Assembly: GCF_014360585.1 (NCBI RefSeq)
Contig: NZ_JACIXG010000048.1
Span: 1-39,577 of the forward strand
DNA length: 39,577 nucleotides
Direction: 5' to 3'
From: Nocardioides sp.
GTDB lineage: Bacteria > Actinomycetota > Actinomycetes > Propionibacteriales > Nocardioidaceae
Every line of letters starts with the position of its first letter. The first letter of the stretch is position 1. The notes below the pieces were generated by a model, which saw nothing but the letters and a program-made list of their open reading frames with translations, was not told where the DNA came from and made no database searches. Position numbers and translations under genes: made by a program. Below, piece by piece: positions 33,151 to 39,577 of the stretch.

Positions 33151-34572
33151 TCAAGGCCGCATGCTCCGCTCCTTGCGCAGGTCATGCTTGTCGAGCTTCG
33201 CGTCGTACGCCGCCAGCGGCTTCGCCTTCGCCGCGTCTGCCTCGACCGCGGCGGTCGCGACACCCGCCCACTCCAGGATCCGGGCGGTGGCGAGCTCACG
33301 CTCGTCGGCGACCAGGCCCGCGACGTTGGCGCCGTGGTTCATGCCCGGTGCGGTGAAGACGTAGGAGTCCTTGGCCTTGGCGCCCAGACGGAACGGCTCG
33401 GCGCCCCACGGGTCGGCCTCGCCGTTGACGAAGAGCATCTGGTTGGCGTGCTTGCGCACCCACGAGTCGATGTCGCGCATCGCCGACGGGTCGAACCGCA
33501 TGTCGATCTCGCGCGGGACGAAGCTGCGCGGCGCCTGGTAGCCATAGCGGATCAGGTCGTCCTCGATGTGCGGGAAGCCGATCGTCGGCGCGCCCAGCTC
33601 GGTGCCGGCCTGGTAGTAGTAGGGCGTGTACGGGCTGAGGCCCTGGTCGGTGTAGAAGCTGAAGCCCGAGTAGTTGTCGACCACGTCCCAGATCTGCTGG
33701 TCGGTCGCGGTCGCCGCGTCGGCCGGGATGTTCGAGCACGCGGAGGTGCCGGCGTACTGCCAGTAGGCCCAGGCGAAGTCGAGCACGACCATCTCGTATG
33801 CGGAGTCCAGGCTGCCCACGGTCTTGAAGGTGTACCCCTCCTTGGCAGCCATGTCTGCGTACGTTGCCTTCAGCGCCTCCCGGCGCACGAGCGCCTCTCG
33901 CTGGACGCCGTTGATGCGGTTGCGGCAGTCCTCGGTGCCGACGCTCGCGAAGAAGTCGTCATAGGCGGAGTCCTCACTGTCGACCACGTCGTTGGGCGCG
34001 ACGTAGGCGACGACGCCGTCCATGTCGCTCGGGTAGAAGCGCTCGTAGTAGGTCGCGGTCATGCCGCCCTTGGAGCCGCCGGTCGAGAGCCACTTGGCTG
34101 CGTAGATCGGCTCGAGCGCCTCGAAGATGGCGTGCTGGTCGCTGGCGCCCTGCCAGATGTCGAGGTCGTCCCAGTCGGCCGGGGCGGGGCGGGACGGGGT
34201 GAAGAACCGGTACTCCATCGAGACCTGGTTGCCGTCGACGATCCGGGTCGGCTCGCTGCGGCCGGGGTTGGTCGAGACGTTGTAGCCGCTGGTCTGGAAC
34301 ACCGTGGGGCGGGCGGTGTCCTTGTGGAGCACCGTGAACCGCTGCTGGAAGGTGTCACCGTCTGGCCGACGGTGGTCGACCGCCTGGGTGAAGTTCAGGA
34401 CGAAGTAGCGGTAGCCCTGGACGGGCTTCTCCTGGATCAGGCTGACGCCCTCGATGGCGAGCAGGCGGTCGAGGATGTCGTCCTCGGCGGCTGTCGCGGG
34501 GTTGGCGGGTGTGACGAGGAGCAGGGATGCCAGCCCCATCGCCACCAGAAATCGGCCGATCAATGCACGCAT
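33151..34572 (-). CDS. Secreted S37-family (PS-10) aminopeptidase
   Basis: The protein is 473 residues. A signal peptide covers 1-29 (MRALIGRFLVAMGLASLLLV to NPATAAE). The body matches the Streptomyces tripeptidyl/prolyl aminopeptidase family S37: YFVLNFTQAVDHRRPDGDTF, TVFQTSGYNVSTNPGRSEPT, and nucleophile elbow KWLSTGGSKGGMTATYYERF (Ser about 172). VAYVAPNDVVDSEDSAYDDF follows, with the acid in LFVNGEADPWGAEPF and the His in TAPGMNHGANVA. It removes peptides from protein N-termini outside the cell. A short plus-strand frame (VLITIAVTKVYGADLG, about 34660-34710) upstream may be a gene relic. Confidence 0.9.
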   Translation of the reverse strand: MRALIGRFLVAMGLASLLLVTPANPATAAEDDILDRLLAIEGVSLIQEKPVQGYRYFVLNFTQAVDHRRPDGDTFQQRFTVLHKDTARPTVFQTSGYNVSTNPGRSEPTRIVDGNQVSMEYRFFTPSRPAPADWDDLDIWQGASDQHAIFEALEPIYAAKWLSTGGSKGGMTATYYERFYPSDMDGVVAYVAPNDVVDSEDSAYDDFFASVGTEDCRNRINGVQREALVRREALKATYADMAAKEGYTFKTVGSLDSAYEMVVLDFAWAYWQYAGTSACSNIPADAATATDQQIWDVVDNYSGFSFYTDQGLSPYTPYYYQAGTELGAPTIGFPHIEDDLIRYGYQAPRSFVPREIDMRFDPSAMRDIDSWVRKHANQMLFVNGEADPWGAEPFRLGAKAKDSYVFTAPGMNHGANVAGLVADERELATARILEWAGVATAAVEADAAKAKPLAAYDAKLDKHDLRKERSMRP

Positions 34573-34770
34573 GTGGGGTCTCCTTCGGTGCGGGTTCCGG
34601 GCAACCTAGCCGTTCTCCGGCATCGCCGCCGCCGATTAATCGCTCGGGTGCCAGGGACGGGTGCTCATCACCATCGCCGTCACGAAGGTCTACGGCGCCG
34701 ACCTGGGCTGATCCGGCACGCCGGATGCGCCTCGGGCTTGAACGAGGCCAGATCGTGAGGAATGGTGGGG

Positions 34771-34787
34771 TGGGTACTCCGTACCCA
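34771..34787. promoter_or_regulatory. Palindrome upstream of the HesB-like gene
   Basis: TGGGTAC-TCC-GTACCCA is a perfect 7-3-7 palindrome ending 18 bases before the HesB-like start. GGGTAC also matches the -10 of actinobacterial SigB/SigF-type stress promoters, but no clear -35 GTTT is seen at the right distance. A further inverted repeat, ATCCGGC-AC-GCCGGAT, lies at about 34711-34728. Confidence 0.45.
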
Positions 34788-34805
34788 ACCATGGAAGATC
34801 TCGAC

Positions 34806-35081
34806 ATGCTTCAGCTGACCGAGAACGCCACCACAATCGTCCGCTCGATCTCCGAGCAGGCCCAGGGCGCCGGCCTCCGGCTCGCCGCCAACGCAGAACC
34901 GGACGGTGCTTTGAGCGCCGCCCTGGTTCCCGAGCCCGAGGGTGCCGACCAGGTCATCGAGCAGGAGGGCGCGCGGGTCTTCCTCGACCAGGGTGCCGCC
35001 GCCGAGCTCGACGACAAGGTCCTCGACGCCGGAATGGATGACTCCGGCAACGTACAGTTCGGGATCTCTCAGCAGGGCTGA
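34806..35081 (+). CDS. HesB/IscA-like protein lacking cysteines
   Basis: The protein is 91 residues. MLQLTENATTIVRSISEQAQ, GAGLRLAANAEPDGALSAAL, QVIEQEGARVFLDQGAAAEL and DDKVLDAGMDDSGNVQFGIS align along the whole A-type (HesB/IscA) fold. True A-type carriers hold an iron-sulfur cluster on three cysteines; this protein has none. It is thus unlikely to bind a cluster this way. Such cysteine-free relatives occur in actinobacteria, with no known role. The ATG at 34806 follows GGAAGA by seven bases; an ATG at 34791 is in frame. A strong terminator follows. Confidence 0.82.
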   Translation: MLQLTENATTIVRSISEQAQGAGLRLAANAEPDGALSAALVPEPEGADQVIEQEGARVFLDQGAAAELDDKVLDAGMDDSGNVQFGISQQG

Positions 35082-35094
35082 TCCCGTCCCGCAC

Positions 35095-35142
35095 ACGCCG
35101 GGGCGCGCCGCATTCGTGGTGCGCCCCGGCGTGCGTCGTTTT
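35095..35142 (+). terminator. Intrinsic terminator after the HesB-like gene
   Basis: ACGCCGGGGCGC (35095-35106) pairs perfectly with GCGCCCCGGCGT (35121-35132). A T-run (TCGTTTT) ends near 35142, 61 bases after the stop codon. Outer bases extend the stem slightly. Confidence 0.85.
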
Positions 35143-35181
35143 GCCGCGAAGCGACTCCTCGCGCGCGTAGGGTCGACAGGC

Positions 35182-35931
35182 ATGAGCACCGCTGGCGTAC
35201 CTGCCTGGTTCCATCTCTTTCTCGATGTCCCGCGTCCTGGCTGGGAGGAGGCGGTCGAGTTCTGGTCGGCCGCGACGGGCTGGGCGGTCTCGCCGCCTCG
35301 CGGTGAGGATGAACAGTTCGTCACCCTCGTACCGCAGAAGGGCGACGCCTGGCTGAAGATGCAGGCCATCGAAGAGGTCGAGCCGCGGCTCCACATCGAT
35401 CTCGACGCCGTCGACCGCGCAGCCGCGCTGGAGCGGTCGGTCTCCCTCGGGGCGAGCTCGGCATGGACCTACGACGGCGTTCCGGTGATGCGCTCCCCCG
35501 GCGGCCTGCTCTTCTGCCACACGCTCGGCGAAGGCACCACGCCGAGCTGCGCGCGCACGGAGCCCTCGCGAGTGCTCGATCAGGTGTGCATCGACATCCC
35601 CCGCTCCCGTTGGGAGCAGGAGGTGGCCTTCTGGACGGAGATCACCGGACGGGCTCCCGAGCAGACGAAGTCCCCGGAGTTCGTACGCCTCGCCGACCCC
35701 GACCCGCACGGCGGGCTGCGGATCCTCCTGCAACAGCTCGACGAGGAGGCCGGCGAGGTCCGGGCGCATCCGGATCTCGCGGTCGCCGACCGTGCCACGG
35801 AGACGTGTCGCCACGAGGCGCTCGGCGCCGAGACGGTCGGCGTCCTGGAGTGGTGGACGGTGATGCGTGCGCCCTACGGACAGCTCTACTGCCTCACCGA
35901 TCGCGATCCGCTGACCGGCCAGGCGTCCTAG
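35182..35931 (+). CDS. Protein with two VOC domains
   Basis: The protein is 249 residues. Two Glyoxalase-like units lie in tandem: WFHLFLDVPRPGWEEAVEFW to GGLLFCHTLG (about 8-118) and VLDQVCIDIPRSRWEQEVAF to APYGQLYCLTDRDP (about 132-244). Each has the DVPR/DIPR opening and an xGxxxC end. A fused pair can form one complete VOC active site within one chain. The ligand is unknown. TAGGGT (35168-35173) precedes the ATG by eight bases. Confidence 0.88.
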   Translation: MSTAGVPAWFHLFLDVPRPGWEEAVEFWSAATGWAVSPPRGEDEQFVTLVPQKGDAWLKMQAIEEVEPRLHIDLDAVDRAAALERSVSLGASSAWTYDGVPVMRSPGGLLFCHTLGEGTTPSCARTEPSRVLDQVCIDIPRSRWEQEVAFWTEITGRAPEQTKSPEFVRLADPDPHGGLRILLQQLDEEAGEVRAHPDLAVADRATETCRHEALGAETVGVLEWWTVMRAPYGQLYCLTDRDPLTGQAS

Positions 35932-36051
35932 CTCGCCACCCGCCGAACTTCACCGGCCCTTGGGCTGAAAGCCTCTCGTACGCCGCCGAGATCTGCGTCA
36001 AATAGGTCCATGTGCCTCGGACATGAACCGCACCAAGGGACCAGCCGGGCG

Positions 36052-37332
36052 ATGACCCGGCCACTGACCAGACGTACCGCGCTGGGGGCGGCAGGAGCCG
36101 GGCTCCTGATGGCCTCGATGTCGTCGTCGTTCACGGGAGCGGCAGCATCGGCGACCGCACGCCCCGGAATCGGGGCGAGCCGGACATCGCGCCTCTCCCA
36201 TGGGACCACGCTGGTCCACGCCGATCTGCACAACCACACGCTGATGTCCGACGGCGACGGCGACCCCGATCTGGCCTTCGACTCGATGCGCAGCGCCGGC
36301 CTGGACGTCGCGGCGCTCACCGACCATGCCACCGTCTCCGACAACATCCTGGGAGATGCGCTAGCGGGACTGCTGCCGCCGGCGTACAAGCAGCTCGGGG
36401 GCCTCACCCGCTCGGACTGGAAGCGGACCCGCGAGCTGGCCGACGCGGCCAACGCGGACGGCACCTTCACCGCGATCCGCGGGTTCGAGTGGTCGGAGCC
36501 GTTGTTGGGCCACATCAACGTGTGGGGCACCGAGCACTTCACCGACATCATCGACGTCGGCGCGATGCGGCCGTTCTTCGACTGGCTGGTGCGCTCCCCC
36601 GCCACGCCGCTGATCGACGGCGGGTCCGACGGGCTCGCGGGTTTCAACCATCCCGGGCGGGAGCCGTTCCGGTTCCAGGGGTTCCGCTTCGACGCCCGCG
36701 CCCGCGAGCGGATGGTGTCGCTGGAGATGTTCAACCGCGGCGACGACTACCTCTTCGAGGGATACGCCGACGGCAAGCCCTCGCCGCTGTGTCAGTGCCT
36801 CAACGCCGGCTGGCGCACCGGGATCAGCGGTGTCACCGACGAGCACGGCACCGACTGGGGACATCCGGAGGGCAAGGGACGGACCGGGTTGTGGGTGCTG
36901 TCGCACGATCGCGGCGGGGTCTTCGAGGCGATGCGGGCGCGGCGGTTCTTCGCCACCCGCACCTCAGGGCTGCGCGTCGACGCCGTGGCGACGCTGGACG
37001 GCGTCGAGCACCGGATGGGCTCGGTGGTCCCCGGACGCGGCGGCGACATGCGGTTCACGCTCGACCTCGCCCGCGACGAGGAGTGGGCCGGCCGAGAGCT
37101 CCATCTGCAGGTGCTGCGTCCGGGACCGTCCGCCCCGGTCGTGGCAGATGTCGTGCCGTTCCGCGTCGGAGAACCGGTCTCGGTCACCATCCCGGTCTCC
37201 TACGACGACGGTGACTGGGTGCTGCTGCGGGTCAGCGACCCGACTCAGGTCAACGCGACGCCGGGGCCGGACGGCCATCCCTGCAACGACCTGGGCATCG
37301 CCTACACCAGCCCCTGGTGGCTGCAGCCGTGA
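36052..37332 (+). CDS. Tat-exported PHP-domain metallophosphoesterase (CehA/McbA type)
   Basis: The protein is 426 residues. A twin-arginine signal (LTRRTALGAAGAGLLMAS, about 4-22) predicts folded export. The PHP motifs are VHADLHNHTLMSDGDGDPDL (metal-binding HxH and Asp) and GLDVAALTDHATVSD (TDH), with GFEWSEPLLGHINVWG and NHPGREPF further on. DEHGTDWGHPEGKG completes the metal site region. The family includes the carbaryl hydrolase-related CehA and phosphoesterases. The substrate is unknown. ATG 36052 is chosen to place the Tat motif at the N-terminus; an upstream ATG at 36010 would bury it. Confidence 0.88.
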   Translation: MTRPLTRRTALGAAGAGLLMASMSSSFTGAAASATARPGIGASRTSRLSHGTTLVHADLHNHTLMSDGDGDPDLAFDSMRSAGLDVAALTDHATVSDNILGDALAGLLPPAYKQLGGLTRSDWKRTRELADAANADGTFTAIRGFEWSEPLLGHINVWGTEHFTDIIDVGAMRPFFDWLVRSPATPLIDGGSDGLAGFNHPGREPFRFQGFRFDARARERMVSLEMFNRGDDYLFEGYADGKPSPLCQCLNAGWRTGISGVTDEHGTDWGHPEGKGRTGLWVLSHDRGGVFEAMRARRFFATRTSGLRVDAVATLDGVEHRMGSVVPGRGGDMRFTLDLARDEEWAGRELHLQVLRPGPSAPVVADVVPFRVGEPVSVTIPVSYDDGDWVLLRVSDPTQVNATPGPDGHPCNDLGIAYTSPWWLQP

Positions 37333-37428
37333 GTCTCGTTCCTGAGAAGGTGGCTCGGAGCCTGAAGATGCGCTGAGGGTGGGCGTCTTGGCAGTGGTTG
37401 CGAGCCGTGGCTGTGGCACCCTGTCCAG

Positions 37429-37620
37429 GTGAACGAGGTTTGGTACGTCGTCGGCCTGGTCGCGGTCTCCGCGGCCGTGCTCGTGCTCGGGGTGTGGTTC
37501 GTGCGGCGGGAGATCCGGGACGAGATCTCCCCCGCGCCGTTGCTGTGGACCGGATATGCGGTCGTGGCGGCGTTCGTCGTCTTCGGCGTGCTCCGCACCT
37601 CCTGGGTGGTGCTCTCATGA
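37429..37620 (+). CDS. Small two-helix membrane protein
   Basis: The protein is 63 residues: VWYVVGLVAVSAAVLVLGVWFV (about 4-25), a charged loop RREIRDEIS, and LLWTGYAVVAAFVVFGVL (about 38-55). No family name is recognised. The start is GTG, with CACCCT six bases upstream, a weak form of the leaderless element. It overlaps the MauE-like gene by 4 bp (ATGA), so the two are translated together and may form one membrane complex. Confidence 0.7.
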   Translation: MNEVWYVVGLVAVSAAVLVLGVWFVRREIRDEISPAPLLWTGYAVVAAFVVFGVLRTSWVVLS

Positions 37621-38159
37621 GGACCCGTGCGGCCATTCTCAACGAGTCCAGCCTGGGCTGGATCGGTCTCGCCGGTCGCCTCTACCTCGGCTTCATCTTT
37701 CTCTCCGCCGGGCTCGCAAAGCTGCCTGAGCCGGCGATCACCGAGCAGGCGGTGCGCGGCTACCAGCTGCTGCCGTGGCAGCTCGCGCCTGCGTACGCCA
37801 TCGCGATGCCGATCGCCGAGATCGTGCTCGGGGTGCTGCTCATCCTCGGACTGTTCACCCGGACGGCCGCGCTGGCCACGGCGCTCGGGCTGTGCTCTTT
37901 CATCGTCGGGATCACCGCCGCATGGGCGCGCGGGCTCAACATCGACTGCGGCTGCTTCGGCGGTGGCGGCGCTTCGGCCGACCCCACCTATCTCGCCGAC
38001 ACCCTGCGCGACCTGGGCTGGCTCGCGATCGCGGTCTACCTGATCGTCCTACGCCGCACGAAGCTCGCGCTCGACGACCTGCTGTTCCGGCGGGGCGCTC
38101 CGTCGGCCGACTACTACAGCGAGAGCTCGAAGAAGACCGAGTTGGGGTCGAGCACGTAG
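37617..38159 (+). CDS. MauE/DoxX-family redox membrane protein
   Basis: The protein is 180 residues with four membrane helices. Helix 1 is GRLYLGFIFLSAGLAKLPEP (about 18-37), typical of DoxX/MauE. AIAMPIAEIVLGVLLILGLF and the LCSFIVGITAAWARGLNIDC-GCFGG segment (Cys pair near 106-108) follow. MauE-type proteins pass electrons for disulfide formation, usually with a thioredoxin-like protein. No such gene follows here: the next gene, a GNAT, is on the other strand, and the last 15 codons overlap its 3' end by 46 bp, giving a tail (ESSKKTELGSST) that is probably not conserved. Confidence 0.85.
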   Translation: MRTRAAILNESSLGWIGLAGRLYLGFIFLSAGLAKLPEPAITEQAVRGYQLLPWQLAPAYAIAMPIAEIVLGVLLILGLFTRTAALATALGLCSFIVGITAAWARGLNIDCGCFGGGGASADPTYLADTLRDLGWLAIAVYLIVLRRTKLALDDLLFRRGAPSADYYSESSKKTELGSST

Positions 38160-38584
38160 CTGCCGAAAGGCGGGCGCTCGGTGAAGCCGTTGCCCGCGTA
38201 GAGGCGCCGGGCCGGCTGGTAGAAGTCCTCGGTCCCGGTCTCCAGGAGCACTCGACGGCCGCCCCGTGACCTCGCCTCGGCCAGCAGGTGGCGCAGCATC
38301 GCGGTCGCGACACCGCGGCCTCGGGCTGCTGCCGTGGTGCGCATCGACTTGAGCTCGTAGTCGCCCTCGCCGAGAGACTTCAGCGCACCGCAACCGACGA
38401 GCTCGGTCTCCTCCCAGGCCGACCAGAAAGCGATCTCGGGCACCTTCAGTGCCTCGAGGTCGAGCGCGTGCACCGATTCGGCGGGCGTCACCGCGTACAT
38501 GTCCTCGAGGTGGTCCTCGAGGATCCGGATGACCTCGGGCCGGGTCAGGTCGTCGAGCTCGAATCGCAGGGAGAGCAGTTGCAC
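38114..38584 (-). CDS. GNAT-family N-acetyltransferase
   Basis: The protein is 156 residues. Acetyltransf_1 features are ELVGCGALKSLGEGDYELKSM, RTTAAARGRGVATAMLRHLL (acetyl-CoA loop R-x-x-G-x-G/A, about 86-105), GGRRVLLETGTEDFYQPARR LYAGNGFTERPPF. This is the PhnO/YhhY-like group found widely in bacteria; the acceptor is unknown. The GTG start has TAGCCT six bases upstream on the minus strand. Its 3' end overlaps the MauE-like gene. Confidence 0.9.
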   Translation of the reverse strand: MQLLSLRFELDDLTRPEVIRILEDHLEDMYAVTPAESVHALDLEALKVPEIAFWSAWEETELVGCGALKSLGEGDYELKSMRTTAAARGRGVATAMLRHLLAEARSRGGRRVLLETGTEDFYQPARRLYAGNGFTERPPFGSYVLDPNSVFFELSL

Positions 38585-38770
38585 GGCTGGAGGCTAGCCG
38601 AACCCTCCCCTGTCGTGGCGTTCTGGGTCAGGCCGAGGCTGGTGCAGTATCGCGGCAGGCGAGGAGGATGTGCGATAGTGCGTTGCACCGATGCTGGAGA
38701 CGAGTGTGGGCGGCCTCGCCACGCAGGGTCGGTCGCGGGTGGATTCGGACGGCTCCCCTAGCATCTGGGC

Positions 38771-39505
38771 ATGCTGACTCGTACGCTCTCGGCCACTGCT
38801 GCCGCTGCCCTGCTCCTGACGCTCTCCGCCTGTGGTTCGGACTCCGGCGACTCCGACTCCGACTCCGGCGAGGCGAAGGAGAGCAAGGGCCCGAAATCGA
38901 GCGAGTCGAGCGACTGGAAGTCGATCGTGAAGCCCGGCTCGACCAGCTGCGACTACTCCAAGGACCCGATGGGCGCCTCGAAGGAGGTGGACGCGCCGGA
39001 GAAGACCGCGCAGTACACGGGCAAGGTCGCCGCGACCATCAACAGCTCCGTCGGCCCGCTCGCGATCACCCTCGACGCCGACAAGGCGCCCTGCACCGTC
39101 AACTCGTTCCTGTCGCTGGCCTCGCAGGATTACTACGACGGCACCAGCTGCCACCGTCTCGGCAACAACCCCGGCTTCGAGCTGCTGCAGTGCGGCGACC
39201 CGACCGGCGAAGGCACCGGCGGCCCGGGCTACACGATCCCCGACGAGTTCGAGGAGAGCGACACCTTCCCCGCCGGCACCCTCGCGATGGCCAACACCGG
39301 CCGGCCCAACTCCGGCGGCAGCCAGTTCTTCATGGTCTTCGGCGACACCCAGCTCCCGCCCGCCTACACCGTCTTCGGCACCCTCGACGAGGCCGCCATC
39401 AAGACCCTCCAGGAGGTCGGCGCGGCCGGCGTGGCCGAGGCCGGTGGCGACGGCACCGGCGCCCCCAAGAAGCCGGTCGAGTTCGAGAACATCACCGTCG
39501 GCTGA
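38771..39505 (+). CDS. Cyclophilin-type peptidyl-prolyl isomerase, lipoprotein
   Basis: The protein is 244 residues. The lipobox LSAC (Cys about 21) predicts attachment to the outer face of the membrane, followed by a Ser/Asp-rich linker (about 22-45). The cyclophilin domain starts near 78: TINSSVGPLAITLDADKAPC, TVNSFLSLASQDYYDGTSCH RL, GTGGPGYTIPDEFEES, LAMANTGRPNSGGSQFFMVF GDT and AYTVFGTLDE. The QFFM and GSQ residues of the active site are present. It speeds folding of secreted proteins. TAGCAT (38759-38764) lies six bases before the ATG. The 186-bp gap upstream holds nothing else I can name. Confidence 0.93.
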   Translation: MLTRTLSATAAAALLLTLSACGSDSGDSDSDSGEAKESKGPKSSESSDWKSIVKPGSTSCDYSKDPMGASKEVDAPEKTAQYTGKVAATINSSVGPLAITLDADKAPCTVNSFLSLASQDYYDGTSCHRLGNNPGFELLQCGDPTGEGTGGPGYTIPDEFEESDTFPAGTLAMANTGRPNSGGSQFFMVFGDTQLPPAYTVFGTLDEAAIKTLQEVGAAGVAEAGGDGTGAPKKPVEFENITVG

Positions 39506-39513
39506 CCCTCTCT

Positions 39514-39577
39514 CGCCGAGTCCCCACTTCTGGCGGGCCGAATCGGTAGTTGTGGGCGACGAAACTGCAGTTTCGTC
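39514..39577. repeat. Palindromic dispersed repeat, copy B, cut by the window end
   Basis: CGCCGAGTCC, CACTTCTGGCGGGCCGAA and GTAGTTGTGGGCGACGAAACT, each separated by one to three changed bases, repeat copy A (25-109) in the opposite orientation. The palindrome continues as CTGCAGTTTCGTC to the window edge; CTGCAG here makes the centre itself palindromic. It starts nine bases after the cyclophilin stop codon and could act as its terminator. Confidence 0.85.

Noticed and set aside
34772..34777. GGGTAC as a SigB/SigF -10 element
   Set aside because: No GTTT-like -35 at 14-16 bases upstream; the hexamer is half of a perfect palindrome and is better read as an operator.

Overview
The window is GC-rich actinobacterial chromosome, most like the Nocardioidaceae (Nocardioides and relatives). 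This is inferred from base composition, GTG starts, frequent 'gtacg' words, F420-type LLM oxidoreductase, secreted S37 peptidase and HesB-like genes. No rRNA, tRNA, CRISPR array, prophage or insertion sequence was seen.

Layout. 1-500: a palindromic dispersed repeat and a small secreted protein. 0.5-4 kb: a methyltransferase, then the methionine importer metQ-metN-metI on the minus strand. 4.2-7.9 kb: an ABC-2 exporter pair facing a NarL-type sensor kinase/regulator pair, with a perfect 16-bp palindrome between them. 7.9-12.8 kb: a 56-aa cysteine-rich protein, an AraC regulator, VOC proteins, a DrrC-like UvrA paralogue and a DUF6069-like membrane protein. 12.85-13.2 kb: a decayed PIN-domain gene. 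13.36-21.2 kb: an eight-gene, mostly overlapping operon. It encodes a secreted membrane-anchored protein, a complete branched-chain amino-acid type (HAAT) ABC importer, a small membrane protein with an Ada-like metal site, and a membrane-anchored M15 peptidase. 21.3-27.2 kb: scattered enzymes, including dimethylargininase, a secreted lipase, an epoxide-hydrolase-like protein, a GyrI-like protein and a YjbR protein. 27.24-28.4 kb: a 34-bp palindrome, a tyrosine recombinase gene, and a 28-bp sequence with the architecture and conserved core of the chromosomal dif site. 28.4-39.5 kb: a truncated HxlR gene next to a nitroreductase, a haloacid dehalogenase/ArsR pair with a double operator, an acyl-CoA carboxylase beta subunit, an LLM oxidoreductase, an S37 peptidase, a cysteine-free HesB-like protein, a double-VOC protein, a Tat-exported PHP phosphoesterase, a MauE/DoxX pair, a GNAT and a lipoprotein cyclophilin. 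A second copy of the palindromic repeat closes the window.

Interpretation. If the dif call is right, the window lies at the chromosome terminus. The decayed genes near it (PIN, VOC, TraR/DksA zinc finger, HxlR) fit a fast-changing terminus region. The two points most worth following are the recombinase-dif module and the importer/M15 operon. The latter may couple trimming of cell-wall peptides to uptake of the released amino acid, but that is inference. Many genes carry TANNNT 5-8 nt before the start codon, the signature of leaderless transcripts.
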